A stretch of 64,000 nt of DNA from Typha latifolia (GCA_019914945.1 CM034104.1:10900046-10964045), one strand, 5' to 3'; positions 46,696 through 59,309 are shown, counted from the first letter of the stretch. Numbers and translations: made by a program. The notes: generated by a model not told the origin, from the sequence alone.

Positions 46696-49009
46696 GATGC
46701 ACATTACGCCACCTTTTGTAGGAGTTGTCTTGGTAGTTATTCTCACAACTGGAAAATTTGTTTGGTTGAAAGGAAGCACATGATTTGGGTTTTACTAGCG
46801 TGGGTTTGCTAGCTCTTGCAAGGAATCATAGGTGACTCATGTTTCTATTCTCCAGTCTCCAGTCTTTATTTTCTGATGCAAGGTTTCATTAGTCTGTCAG
46901 AGTTATAGGTGATTCTGTTTATATTATTAGCTGGATATCATTTTTTTCATTTTTGCCTTGCTACTTGTCACTGATTCCCATTTTAGCAGATTAACATTTA
47001 CTATTTTTTTCTCCACATGAAATGATTCAGTTTGATAAATGGGTCTTTTCCTTTCCCTCACTCCCTGATTTGTTTCATTATTTAAGGATACTTGTCGGCG
47101 ATTGCAAGTTCTCTTTGATTGCTGAACATTAGGATTATAAGGATAACTGCAATACTTTGTTACATCCCGATTAAGTTAACAAATTTGTTACCTAAGACCT
47201 CCATTTTTGTGATGTCCTTTTATTATGACATGAGAATGCAACTGCTCGAACCGTTCATTGTCAAAAAGAAAAGCATGCAGAAGAAGACATTCATAGTGGA
47301 GATAATGTCGACATTTATGAGCAGAAGATAGGAATCCTGAGAAGCTGCTCCTACTGAGAGATCACAATCCAATGCCAGTGTCCTGATCATAGAAGAAGTG
47401 AGAAACGGAGATCGTGTGGAAGGCACAGGTAGTTAGGCTTATGGCCACAACTTTCAGCCAGATTTTATCCTGCAACCTCTATATTTCAATGCATATAATC
47501 TGAGGAATAGAACAAGATAGTGAGATAGGCAATGGAGACTGTAAAGTGTTGCCATATTGTGAGGCCAAGCTGCTATGTGTTGTTTCTAGCAATAAGTTTT
47601 TGAGTAGTTTTCTTGATTGAGATTGATCTTTGCATCATGCATCATCTTTAGTTGCATTTGTCCATTTCAGAATATATGCCCTGGATTGGTTCTTCCACTA
47701 AAATTTAGGAGAAAATGTATCCTATGCATGACGACGGTGATGGCGATGGCGAAATTGTGTTTTATTTAGAGGAGGGATTTTTATATAATTGCCACCGAAA
47801 TTTTTTCAAATATTATGATTGCCATTATATTCTTTAAAATATTATAATTGCCACAGAAATTACTATGCTTTTTCAAAAATACTATTCTGATTGTTAAATC
47901 TAATTAATCAAGATGGAAACACAACTTATTTTATGTGAGACAAAAATTATTGATAAATATGTTATACTAAACTTTTAAAAATAGCAGGAGGGGATTATGA
48001 TTTGTTAGGAATATTTGGTTAAAAATTAATCATAATGATAATTTTAAATAATATTAAATAATGTAGCAGTAATTATAATATTTTGAAAGTTTTAAGTGGC
48101 ACTTATGTAAAATTCCTTTAAAGAGTTATGTTTCATTAGCATAGATGCTATAGCCTTGCATGAGTCATAGATAGATTTTTATTTATTTACTTTAGAGAAG
48201 TGACAGAGGCCAGCTATAGTATTAAATATAATTACATGACAAGCTTAATTCCCATGGATGATATTTTATAGAGGCATATATTCCCATCTCTCTCTCTCCA
48301 AAATATAATGGTGTTATCATGGAGAATATGACCACTTATTAGGTAAAATGACCTCTTTATTATATGGCATATAGGAATAAAAAAAATTGAAGAAAATACA
48401 CGGCTTCTTCCTAGAAATAAGACATTAATTAATAAAAAAATTAGAAATAAAACTATATAATCTTCAAATGGTTTTAGGTCAAACTTCATTTATTAATATT
48501 ATTTTGTAGCCAATCAACTTGGTTTTCTTACACTAAAATATCTTCTTCATAGTTAAATGCCATCTGTAACAAACCCAAGTCTTTTCCCCAATTTACTTGG
48601 AAAGTAGCGTTAGAAAATTAGAATTCGTATCCAAGTCTCATTCTTCCGGAAGTTTTTATTTATTTTACACCCTGTATTTTAACCAAAATACGGAGGTGAC
48701 CCAGAAATCGATATTGTTTAGTGATCAAGCAAATAAGATATGAGATAAATAAATCGTATGGTTGGTGTTTGGTTTATGAATATTAAAAGTATTAGGTGTG
48801 AATCATAAAATATAGGTGTGTTATTAACTACAAAAAATGTGGTCCAAATTGGCGATATTGCCCCTCCTCAGTCCTTCCCGATCCTACTCTCCTCCAACTA
48901 TTTGTATTATTTTCCAACTTTGACTCTGGATCCGGTCTCTATAACCGAAACAAGGAAGCTCTTCTCCGATGTGACTTTTCCAATTAACCCCCTTCTTTGA
49001 TTCATTTTT
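46696..49009. other. Intergenic DNA between the ATG27-like and mitoferrin genes
   Basis: The left part includes the 3' UTR of the ATG27-like gene. A frame at 47119-47331 has no recognised product. A MITE candidate lies at 47774-48116. The last 200 bases are a CT-rich leader with a telomere-like CCTAACCCTAACC motif just downstream at 49077-49089. Confidence 0.45.
47774..48116. mobile_element. Candidate Mutator-type MITE (343 bp)
   Basis: The left end (GGGATTTTTATATAATTGCC, with ATATTATGATTGCC further in) and the complement of the right end (GGAATTTTACATAAGTGCC, with AATATTATAATTAC further in) form inverted repeats of about 55-60 bp. There is no coding. The flanks TTTAGAGGA and TTTAAAGAG agree only partly, so a 9-bp duplication is not established. 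Confidence 0.55.
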
Positions 49010-49204
49010 ATGGCGGCAACCCTTCTCCCTCCTCCTTTTATCTCCTCCTGCTCCTCCTCCTCCTCCTCCTCAAGTCCTAACCCTAACCAGAACTGGAATC
49101 CTAGCTTTCTCGTGCTCCTCCTTTTCTTCCTCCATGGCGGACGCGACTACCAAATTCCATCCGCCGGATATCCTCCCTCCGACAGCCGCCGCGGGCGAGA
49201 TTAG
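49010..49204 (+). other. Upstream ORF overlapping the mitoferrin start
   Basis: An ATG at 49010 opens a 64-codon frame, rich in Ser and Pro, that overlaps the mitoferrin ATG (49134) in another frame and ends at 49204. If the transcript starts upstream of 49010, this frame would compete with the main start. The peptide resembles no known protein. Confidence 0.4.
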
Positions 49205-52200
49205 CGTCGCCGCCGTTCCCTACGACGGACTGCTCTTCTGGCAGTACATGATCGCCGGCTCCGTCGCCGGCGTCGTCGAGCACACCGCCATGTTCCCTGT
49301 CGACACTCTAAAAACCCGTATGCAGGCCAGATCCCCGCCTTGCCACCCGCCTCTCGGCCTTCGCCACGCTCTCCGTTCCGTCCTCGTCGCGGAGGGTCCC
49401 CTTGGCCTCTACCGCGGCATCGGTGCCATGGGCCTCGGCGCCGGCCCCGCCCACGCCGTCTACTTCTCCGTGTACGAATTCTCGAAAGATTACCTCTCCC
49501 GGGATAACCCTAACAACCCGGCCGCCCACGCCGCCTCTGGGGTGCTTGCCACGGTGGCCAGCGACGCCGTGTTCACGCCGATGGATACGGTGAAGCAGAG
49601 GCTACAGCTTAAGAGTAGTCCTTACAAGGGTGTGATGGATTGTATAGGGAGGGTGCTTAGGGAGGAGGGATTTAGGGCGTTTTATGCATCGTATAGGACC
49701 ACGGTATTGATGAATGCTCCGTTCACGGCTGTACACTTTGCGACGTATGAGGCGGTCAAGAGGGGCCTGATTGAGGTGTCCCCGGATAGTGCGGATGATG
49801 AGAGGTTGGCGGTGCATGCAACGGCGGGGGCTGCTGCAGGTGCACTGGCAGCTGCGGTGACCACGCCTCTTGATGTTGTTAAGACTCAGTTGCAGTGTCA
49901 GGTATAGATTTTGAGCAGTTCTGTTGATTTGCTTATCTAAAAATCTTCTTTTTGTGTGTGTGTGTGTGTGCTTACTGCTTCTCTTTATGATTTTAAGATT
50001 AATTTTAAAAATGATGTTTGAATTCTGTTGTTTTGTATGGTTCAATACATAAGGTGGTTTGACCTTTTAAGGTTCTAGGTTCTAGTTCTTTCTTGTCTCT
50101 AGGAAAGTTAAAAGGTTCCATGATAGAGATCCATTACATCATCTAAGTATCTAGCGCCATTGGCAGGACAAACTTTACAAGGCATGCAGTTCTTGGAAGG
50201 AATTTTAAATTTTGCAAGTTATGTGAAAATTCTATGCTCTGAATCAGATGGCCTTGACACAGTTTTATCACAGAACTTTGTTTGCTATGGTGTCTCTTTT
50301 GAACCCTTTTTCAAATCCTTACCCATCAGAAGTTTTAAACAACTCTACTGTACCTATAGAAGGCATAGTAACTTAGACAAGAAGACTTTCCTTCTGTTGA
50401 TTATATGATGTAAATTTGATCTGAGTCACTAGAAGTTATTTACTTTAATCAAAGTTGATAAATTACCTGAACAGAAGATGTTTCTTTGCTTCAACAACAA
50501 TTTTTATTTGGTACTTGTTGAATATTTTGATGCTGCTAGTCTTTTTGTCTCAAAAATTTTGAGCACTAACAAGAAAATTTTACAGAGACCTGTTTTCTTT
50601 TTAAAGTAGAAATAATATCCAAGAACTATCTTTAGTACATCACAAGTATGGCATGAACAGCTATGTGTCCAAACTATCTGTTGCAAGTCGGGCTTAGATG
50701 TTATTGGAGGAAAAAATAGGAACAAAGAGGAGGATAAAGAGGATATGTGGCTATGTGCTATTAGTTAATGACTTGACAAAGCTGGAGGAAGCTCTTGTGC
50801 TAAACAGATTATGGAGCCACATGTACAGTCAAAAATTGTTTTTCTTTACAAAAATTGAGCAATAGGAACAAGGTTGAATGGCCAAGAAATAGGTACATAC
50901 TATTAGTTGAAAGGTTTCCATGCTTCAAGTCCTTCCTTTTTTTACTTTATTTGATCAGGTAGTCATACGTAATTCCTCTTTGGATTTGCTTAAGAAATGA
51001 TGAAGTCATCTTCTTAGGTATTTCATAGGCTGGCATCGACTGCCATGCCATTGGATCCAGCAAGCATTTATGATGATTCCATCGTTAGCTGTAAGGAATC
51101 TGAACCTCTGGCTACATTTATAACTTTATTTCCGTGTTAGAACCTAGCCTACTTTCAGAGAAAAATGAATATTAGTGAAGATGGGAATTTGCATGCTCCC
51201 TTATATGAGATAATGCAGCATGGAATAGAATAGCAATTTCATTTTCCAGCTTGTAACTTGTGAAATTTTTTCTTGTAGAAAAATGGGAGTAAAAAATTCA
51301 ATCTTCAGGTGGGGAACTTTTATTTCTTTAGATATTATTTATCCCACTAAAATTTCTAATCTTCTACAGGCCTGTTATTATTTTAATTGTTTCTGATTAC
51401 TTTTAGCCATTACAAAGACTGCAACCTTGACCTTTGTCCTCTATTTTTTAGATCAACTCTTTACCCATCTCGATCAGCCTCCTAAACATACATCTCTTAT
51501 CAACTCCTTTAAATCTTCTCATGAATCGGCTGCAATTGCTTATCACTCAGCATTTTACTTAAGGACAACAAATGAGGGTAATTTGCTTGTTAAGACTTAA
51601 GACAGTGTTTCATGGAAATAAGTTTCCTGAAGAATATTTAAGAGAAGGTTGAGATAAAGAAGTCTAATATTAATGAAATGAGCCAAGACAGAAGCAATGT
51701 AATGGGGCACGGGGATCTGTTTAGACATTGTGAAATTATGTCTCACATATATGCTTTATACTATTTCAAAAGAAAAGAAAAGAAAAAAACAGAGGAAAGG
51801 ACACATGTTGATTAAGCATTAGTCTCAAACTTGAAGGTGAAGAGTGGCTGTATTTATTGTGACATCTTTTGGAGTTGGTATAATTCTTGTACCATATTTT
51901 AGCAAAATATATACACGATACTAGTGGGGCTTCCCTCTCGTATATATATATATATATATATATATGAGAAGCAGGCTACGCACCTGCATGTGGTTCTACA
52001 AGTGGTTGTGCTTCCTTGGCTGCACCACCTGGAAGGCTAGAACAAGCACTATAGGTCCCATAGAACCTGTTTGAGCTTCCATGTTAGTATTTTCAAACAA
52101 AAAAGCTTCTTACATGAATTAGTTGTAAGTAATCATATAGAGCTTGCTTGAACTGATTAACTGTATAACCGAAGAACTTGTACAGCCTAATCTATCCTAT

Positions 52201-52825
52201 ATTTGCAAGAAAGATTTTGGGATCAAGCAGAACTAGGTTCCTATAATATAAGAGCTCCAACTCATTTAGCTATACTGTGCTTCTCCTTTTTGCATGCAAA
52301 ACAAGCATTCTAATATCATCAGTTGATTCCATGCATAATGTCAAGTTGTCAACACCAATCAGTATGGTGTACATCTGTATTGGATATGATGTAGTTCTAT
52401 AACTCAATGTAGTTTGGTACTATAGCTCAAGTTGACACTGGACTTGGTAGTTTCTGCTCCTACTTATGTGGAATATTTGATAATAAATTTTCTGAACTTA
52501 ATTGTAAATAATAAGTGTGAGTTGAACGTCTCTGATTATGGTGTTTCCTTAGTATTATGCTTCTACTCATATATTCGGTAGTAGTCCCTTATTGTAATGC
52601 TCTATATCTGCCGGGCAGGGTGTATGCGGTTGTGAGAGATTCTCCAGCAGTTCCACAGGAGAGGTTATACGAGCGATTATAAAGCGCGATGGATTTGCTG
52701 GCCTCATTAGGGGATGGAAGCCTAGGATGCTGTTCCATGCGCCAGCTGCTGCCATTTGCTGGTCCACATATGAAGCTTCAAAGTCTTTTTTCCATAGGCT
52801 CAATCAAAAGAAGACAATAATATGA
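49134..52825 (+). CDS. MIT: Mitoferrin-like mitochondrial iron carrier (SLC25 family)
   Basis: Two exons (49134-49901 and 52619-52825) join after TQLQCQ to give 324 residues. Three Solcar repeats are marked by PVDTLKTR (55-62), PMDTVKQR (149-156) and PLDVVKTQ (245-252). The mitoferrin-specific stretch MNAPFTAVHF is at 193-202. GVCGC follows the splice, and MLFHAPAAAICW lies near the C-terminus. Mitoferrins move ferrous iron across the inner mitochondrial membrane for Fe-S cluster and haem formation; the rice homologue MIT is essential (established). The first exon is very GC-rich in its 5' half and declines afterwards. The intron is 2.7 kb and contains a (TA)n run at about 51940-51965. An overlapping uORF precedes the start. 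Confidence 0.93.
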
Positions 52826-53300
52826 GGTTCAGTGCAGAAGCTGTATTCTTTTTGTTGTTCTCTCCCTAAGTTATACTTCTTTCTGAATCTCATACAACCA
52901 CCACGCTTCCTCGGCCAATTAAAAGAAGAAGCAGCCCTCGCTGCCCAAAATCTCTAATACACATGCTGTCCACATCTATTTAAGGAGATATTCTATATGT
53001 AATTGAAGTTTTTTTTTTCAGTTTCTTGTTGTTGGCCAGAAAATCAATTCTAATAATGATAAATAAGGTGTTAGCTGACTAAAACATCATTAGATGCAGT
53101 TATCTTTCTACTGATACTGAGTGTTGGATCATCCAGGGGAGAATGTCCTGAAAGTTAGATATTGGCACGAGTAATTTATTTTTTGGATAAAATTAATGTT
53201 GACGTTAGTTAACACGTGCTCTTTTATTTTATTTTTATTAGTTCCATTAATTGCATGTGAGAAACTGGTTGGGTCTGTTTTTCTTTCTGAGAGAAAACGA
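52826..53300. other. Mitoferrin 3' region and spacer
   Basis: 3' UTR and AT-rich spacer up to the tandem duplication. No gene is seen. Confidence 0.5.
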
Positions 53301-53535
53301 GGACTGTCCTCAATTAGAATATATTTGAAAGAAAAGATTAGAGGTTATATAGAGAAGCACAAGAAGAGAAATCTAAACTGGATTTAGCTGGAAGAAAGAT
53401 TTCCAGCTGAGGCAGTTTTTTTGTTATCTAAGATTAGACAATCAGATGTTTTTGTTTCATATTTGAGATTTCTCTTATTTCTTTTCTTTCAAATTGGTCA
53501 CTAGATAACTACAAATAGGAAGTCAAAAACTCTCC

Positions 53536-53796
53536 TTAGGTTAGCCTCGATAAGAATTCTCCTCCAACGGTCCCAGTAATCTTTGATTGAGGGAGGAGGA
53601 GAAATTTGAAGAGGAGAGAAGAAAGTGGAAACTGTAAGAGGAGGAGCAGATGGAGAAGAGATGAGGCACTGATTGATTCTTCATTATTATCACAAAAGCA
53701 GCGACGAATGTCAAGATTCATTCCCAGTCGACTAAGAGAATCCTTGGTATACAATTTATTGTTGGAAGCTAGCCAAAGGAAGGTCTTCACCTTCAA
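53536..53796 (-). pseudogene. LINE reverse-transcriptase zinc-binding (zf-RVT) fragment, unit 1
   Basis: The minus strand reads MKVKTFLWLASNNKLYTKD then LSRLGMNLDIRRC, the start of the zf-RVT domain found after the reverse transcriptase in plant LINEs. Resemblance is lost after about 45 residues. Confidence 0.7.
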
Positions 53797-54182
53797 AGGG
53801 AACCAAATTGAATAAATAGATTTTTAGAGTTATAGATGCCATTAATAGAATCTCCGGTTCATAGAGCCAATTGAAGAGAATAGCATTGATTTTCATTTAG
53901 CAAGAGGTCACTCATCTCCATCATCTGAGTTGAGCAATAGAGCAAAGGGCGTCCTTTTGATAGTAGAAAGAAAGCAAGAGCGAAAGATAAACCTGATCAA
54001 ACGGCTCAACTCGCTCGTGCCTAGCCCAATTTGGGCTGGGATAAGCCTGGCCCAGAGCCACTTTGGGCCCGACCTGAGCCCGAGCCCGAACTACCAATGG
54101 GTGGTATGAGCTAGCCCTTTGCCCACCCAGCTCGGCCCGAAAGCCTGTCCATCGACTCGACCTGTTAGCTCGCTCGACCATC

Positions 54183-54875
54183 TTCTCCCTCTTCGTAGTC
54201 TGCGGCAACACCTCCCTCCGCTACCTCCTCGTCTCCTTCAACTAGGCCATTGGCGCCGCAACCCCATTCTTTGCAGCAGCTTTTGCCTTTGCCATCACCT
54301 TTTGCTCGAAGCCCACCCCAGTCTACCTTGTACTCCTCCCCGTCATCCTCGACATCGTCGTTGCCTCCAACAGCGAGCCACTCTTCCACACCCTCGGCTT
54401 CCTTATCAGCCTCGCCTCCTCTGCCGATCGCGCGCTAAAGTCCATCGTCCAAGGCATACTCCTCTTTTCCCAGTCTGAGAAGCTCAACTCCATCAACATC
54501 CTCATGTACATGGCGCCCATTGGCACCCACATCCTCCTCATTGTCCCCCTCCTCTCCGAACCCGGCGTCGCCGCTGCCACCCTTGCCAAGATCCGAGAAG
54601 AGCTCAGTCTAGCCCTACTCCTCTTTAGGAATGCCATCGTCGCCTACCTCGTCAACCTCACCAACTTCTTGGTCACGAAACACACCAACGCCCTCACACT
54701 TCAAGTCCTCGGCAACGCCAAGGCCGCCATCGCAGCTGTCGTCTTCGTGCTTATCTTTCGCAATCCCGTCACAATGATGGGGATGGTCAGATTCGAGATC
54801 ACCATCCTTGCGGTCGAGATCACCATCCTCGCGGTCGTGCTCTACAGCGAAGCCAAAGAAGAGGTGCAAGAATAA
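54183..54875 (+). pseudogene. Triose-phosphate/nucleotide-sugar transporter pseudogene, unit 1
   Basis: The frame reads like the C-terminal two-thirds of a plant TPT-family transporter (EamA/TPT fold): SLFVVCGNTSLRYLLVSFN, then TPFFAAAFAF, FHTLGFLISLAS, RALKSIVQGILL, SEKLNSINILMYMAPI, AYLVNLTNFLVTKHTNALTL, QVLGNAKAAIA, FRNPVTM and LYSEAKEE. A TAG replaces the expected Gln codon directly after VSFN (54240-54242). After that the frame is open to TAA at 54875. The N-terminal third is missing and no introns appear, which suggests a fragmented retrocopy or captured piece. Confidence 0.85.
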
Positions 54876-55142
54876 TCCCTCTTCTCCTCTTTCTTAATCT
54901 AATTGAGGACTGTCCTCAATTAGAATATATTGGAAAGAAAAGATTAGAGGTTATATAGAGAAGCACAAGAAGAGAAATCTGAACTGGATTTAGCCGAGAA
55001 GAAAGATTTCTAGCGGAGGCAGTTTTTTTGTTATCTAAGATTAGACCATCAGATGTTTTTGTTTCATATTTGAGATTTCTCTTATTTCTTTTCTTCAAAA
55101 TTGACCACCAGATAACTGCAAATAGGAAGTCAAAAACTCTCC

Positions 55143-55406
55143 TTAGGTTAGCCTCGATAAGAATTCTTCTCCAACATTCCCAGTAATCTTTGATTGAGGG
55201 AGGAGGAGAAATTTGAAGAGGAGAGAAGAAGGTGGAAATTGTAAGAGGAGGAGGAGCAGACGGAGAAGAGACAAGGCACTCATTGATTCTTCATTATTAT
55301 CACAAAAACAGCGATGGATGTCAAGGTTCATTCCCGGTCGACTAAGAGAATCCTTGGTATACAATTTATTGTTGGAAACTAGCCAAAGGAAGGTCTTCAC
55401 CTTCAA
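55143..55406 (-). pseudogene. LINE zf-RVT fragment, unit 2
   Basis: This is the duplicate of the fragment in unit 1 (MKVKTFLWLVSNNKLYTKD, then LSRPGMNLDIHRC), on the minus strand, with the same early loss of similarity. Confidence 0.7.
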
Positions 55407-55822
55407 AGGGAACCAAATTGAATAAATAGATTTTTAGAGTTATAGATATCATTAACAGAAATCTCTGGTTCATAGAGCCAATTGAAGAGGAACGAGGAAG
55501 AAAATGGACAATTTTCTTAATAGCATTGATTTCTATTTAGCAAGAGGCCACTCATCTCCATCATCCGAGTTGAGCAATAGAGCAAAGGGCATCCTTTTGA
55601 TAGTAGAAAGAAAGCAAGAGCGAAGGATAGACCTGATCAAACGGCTCAACTCATTTGTGCCCGACCCAGTTTGGACTGGGCTAAGCCTGGCCCGGAGCCA
55701 CTTTGGGCCTGACTTGAGCCCGAGCCTGAACTACCAATGGGTGACACGGGCTAGCCCTTTGCCTGCCCAGCCCGACCCGAAAGCCCGTCTATCGGCTCGA
55801 CCCGTTAGCTCGCTCGACCATC

Positions 55823-56514
55823 TTCTCCCTCTTCGTAGTCTGCGACAACACCTCCCTCCGCTACCTCCTCGTCTCCTTCAACTAGGCCATCAGTGCCACA
55901 ACCCCATTCTTCGCAGCATCCTTCGCCTTTGCCATCACCTTTCTCTCGAAGCCCACCTCAGTCTACCTCGTACTCCTCCCCTTCATCCTCGGCATCGTCA
56001 TCGCCTCCAACAGCGAGCCGCTCTTCCACACCCTCAGCTTCCTTATTAGCCTTGCCTCCTTCGCCGATCGCGCGCTGAAGTCCGTCGTCCAAGGCATACT
56101 CCTCTCCTCCGAGTCTGAGAAGCTCAACTCCATCAACTTCCTCATGTACATGGCGCCCATTGCCACCCTCATCCTCCTCCTTGTCCCCCTCCTCTTCGAG
56201 CCCGACGTCGCCGCCGCCACCCTCGCCAAGATTCGAGAAGAGCCCAGTCTCGTCCTACTCCTCTTCAGGAATGCCACCATCGCCTACCTCGTCAATCTCA
56301 CCAATTTCTTGGTCACGAAGCACACCAGCGCCCTCACACTTCAAGTCCTCGACAACGCCAAGGCCGACATCGCAGCTGTTGTCTTGTGCTTATCTTTCGC
56401 AATCCCGTCACGATGATGGGGATGGTCGGATTTGAGATCACCATCCTCGCGGTCGAGATCACCATCCTCGTGGTCGTGCTCTACAGCAAAGCCAAAGAAG
56501 AGGTGCAAGAATAA
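55823..56514 (+). pseudogene. Triose-phosphate/nucleotide-sugar transporter pseudogene, unit 2
   Basis: The second copy of the same transporter fragment (CDNTSLRYLLVSFN, TPFFAASFAF, ALKSVVQGILLSSESEKL, NLTNFLVTKHTSALTL). It shares the TAG after VSFN with unit 1 and has an additional single-base deletion at about 56383 (GTCTTGTGC against GTCTTCGTGC), which shifts the frame before the last transmembrane segment. Not functional. Confidence 0.85.
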
Positions 56515-56545
56515 TCCCTCTTCTCCTCTTTCTTAATCTAATTGA

Positions 56546-57873
56546 TACAATTTACTCCTCCCTGCAGACGAGATTAACATTGTTGTTGAGATAAATTGGT
56601 AATAAAATTTTGGGTACATATGAGTTCTTGTAGTAATTGGTTAGCGAAGAAGCAAAGGGAATAAAAGTTCTAAAAATTTGGGCTAGGCCGACCTAGTCAG
56701 TGCTCTCTCACCGATCAACGGGCAATAATGGGCTAGACTATTCTAGCCCGGTCCAAACTTATCTCGGTTCGACCCACTCGCGGGCGGAGTGGCGAACACA
56801 GTGGCCAACCTGGTTGAAGCGGTAGCCCCACCCGCTCGATGATCACGTCTAGGGAAGGATATGAAGAGCAAAAAATCACCATATCATCAGTCAAACCAAA
56901 AAGAAATCTAAGAACCATTGCAAGGGGATCTAGCTATACTATAATTGTGATATTTTTATTATGGTAAATTTGTAGACCAAATCACATATAATCGAGTTGT
57001 ATAAATTATATTAAATTATATAGTCAAGTTACATCGCTCATGAAAGATTAGACCATGCGAAGAAATCAAGAGGAAAAAAAGATAAAAATAGATTTTAGCA
57101 TAAAATTTTAGGACATCGTTTAGATGGGACTAAGGGCATCCGGGCAGCCGAAACGTAATTACTTAAGAAAACTAAAGTGGTGTCTGGATAGAGTGCATCA
57201 GATAATAACTAAACAAGTCAAAATTAGGAACAATTTTGGAGATTCATTTTGAGGTTCATCATAGTATGAATCACTAGTGGTTCTCACTTTTATTTAAGAG
57301 ACTTAAAGCTAGAGGGTGAGGCATCCAAGTGATCCATCCAAGAGAGAATTTTAAGAATTTCTAGTTTCATCTTTAAAATAGGCTTTTAGCTCCCTCATGG
57401 AGTTATATACTTATCTAGTGTGAGGAGAGCTACATCACATGTATGATTATTTGCAACATCGTTGATGATGATCTATATGCATCGAAAGAGCTTAAATATT
57501 TGTCGACATCCACCACCACCGACACACTTGCTTTTGAGGTTTGATCCACTGATTAGGTGCTTACTTATGAGAGACGATCTTTTGCACAAGGATAGTTAAT
57601 CATGCGGTTCGTGTTTAAGAGGTTATATAAACTCTCACGTGAACTTGCTCATGTAGGTTGGGCACTAGGTCGATCATGTTGTGGTCAGCTATGTTGCACC
57701 TAAAATTATATGTTTTTTTTCCATCCTAAATTATTACAGACCAGATGTGGAAGACTATCTTGACAACCTTTTTTTAAATTTGTTTACAATTAGATTCTAG
57801 TTAGAAGAATTTATGGGGCTAGTCTTGAGAGGTAGATCCAGATAGATAAGAGAGAAAAGGCCAACACCGCACC
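56546..57873. other. Intergenic DNA with GCCCG-rich repeat scrap
   Basis: Around 56690-56800 there is another CTAGCCCGGTCC/TCGACCCACTCG-type repeat like those inside the tandem units. The remainder is unassigned AT-rich DNA. Confidence 0.4.
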
Positions 57874-58650
57874 CTAGCCTATAAGTCTTGTTACTGACAG
57901 TTGGGTTTTTTTTTGAAATAGAGGAGCTATATTCAGCTTAAGGCCTACAGAGACATCAGAGTCGAAGAATCCAGAATAATGAGATTCCACAAGTCCGGGG
58001 GAAGGGAATCCTAAGGCCCAGTACAACATGGGAAGAGACCTCTTTCCCATGGTTTGTGACCAATCCGCAACCCAATTTGCTTCTCTAACCACATGAGTTA
58101 TACAAACCTCCTTAAATGAGCTCAATAGTACAGACAATCATCTAAAATATTCCTAATTTGCCATAGGCTTCCAACTTCCTGACATAGCAACCGAGCCACC
58201 TCTACTAAGTCTGTCTCTAAAATTTACTTGCAGTGTTTCATGGCTAATTTAAGCCCATACACATAGCCCAAATGTTCGCATATAGAGGGGTACACCTTGG
58301 GACAAGATTCCCGTGCTATCATCACTAATCCACCATTCTCATTTCGTAGCACCATCCCTACTCCACCTTGGTAATTATGAAATGCATAACTACCATCAGT
58401 GTCAAGTTTTAGCCATCCCATCCCCAACACTGTCCATCTAGCATTTTCCCTCGTGGTGATCACAGACCTTTTATTAGGAACTTCAGCATAATACTTAGCT
58501 AATTGCAACGCCTTGCAAAGCACCATCTTTGGGTTCTCAGCTTCCCCACCAAAAGCCATCAAATTGCGTTGCTTCCACACTATCCATAATGTGGAAGCAA
58601 TAACATCCTTTATATTCATGTCACAACTTGCCGCTTCATTCTATTTGTTT
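57874..58650 (-). mobile_element. LINE 3' end with RNase H remnant
   Basis: The minus strand reads the linker and RNase H domain of a plant L1-type LINE: LWIVWKQRNLMAFGG, then GWLKLDTDGSYAFHNYQGG, GMVLRNENGGLVMIARE and, in a later frame (about 57960-58137), THVVREANWVADW. Frames are broken between 58137 and 58224. A run of T at 57906-57914 on the plus strand may be the relic of the poly-A tail. The reverse transcriptase is missing. Confidence 0.75.
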
Positions 58651-59233
58651 GTCAACCAATCACCATCAACTTGGTTCTTTAAAGCACCCATGCAAACGTT
58701 AAAACTTCACCCAGCATTCCAAGCTAAACTTTGGTTGAGACCAATGATACAAGACTTTGAAATAAGTTTTAAAAAAAAGATCAAGGTTTAGTTGTAGAAG
58801 GAATCCTTTGAACCCTCCCCGAAAAAAGTGTACGGTTCTGGAAAAATTTAAAAATAAAACCTTTAGGGTTATGATGGATTAGAAAACTGATATATCCTCC
58901 TGAAATTTGAATATGTTATTGTTATAGAAGTGAGATTTTCAACAGATCTAAGATCATAGAGTTTCATCAGTTAGATTTTGAGTTATCTACCAAATAGTGG
59001 CCGAAGGTTAGGATAAATTCTACTACCTAAGAGAAAGAGAAGATGAGAAAGAGGAGGCTGGCCCTTAGGGATAAGGGCGCTATGGCAGACGAGAGATATT
59101 AGAAGCTGGAAGAGACCTTGCTAATGAAAGAGGTAGGAGAAGTTGTACTCGTCTGCTGAGATGAGAAGGAGGAGATAGATGAAAAGGGCTTAAACTAATA
59201 ATTCTTAATTCATTCCCTAGGGATGGATTCTAC

Positions 59234-59309
<76 letters not shown>

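Larger units (their letters stand above)
53301..56545. repeat. 1.6-kb tandem duplication (units 53301-54906 and 54907-56545)
   Basis: Two head-to-tail units start GGACTGTCCTCAATTAGAAT and end CTTAATCTAATTGA. Unit 2 is 33 bp longer, from about 34 extra bases near 55491-55525. Each unit contains, in the same order, a LINE zf-RVT scrap (minus), a GCCCGAGCCC-rich repeat and a transporter pseudogene (plus). Where the units meet (54899-54923) the sequence is a perfect 25-bp palindrome around a central T (arms CTAATTGAGGAC and GTCCTCAATTAG). Units differ by scattered substitutions, so the duplication is not recent. Confidence 0.9.

Noticed and set aside
47119..47426. Short frames on both strands downstream of the ATG27-like gene
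   Set aside because: No recognised product; probably 3' UTR or spacer.
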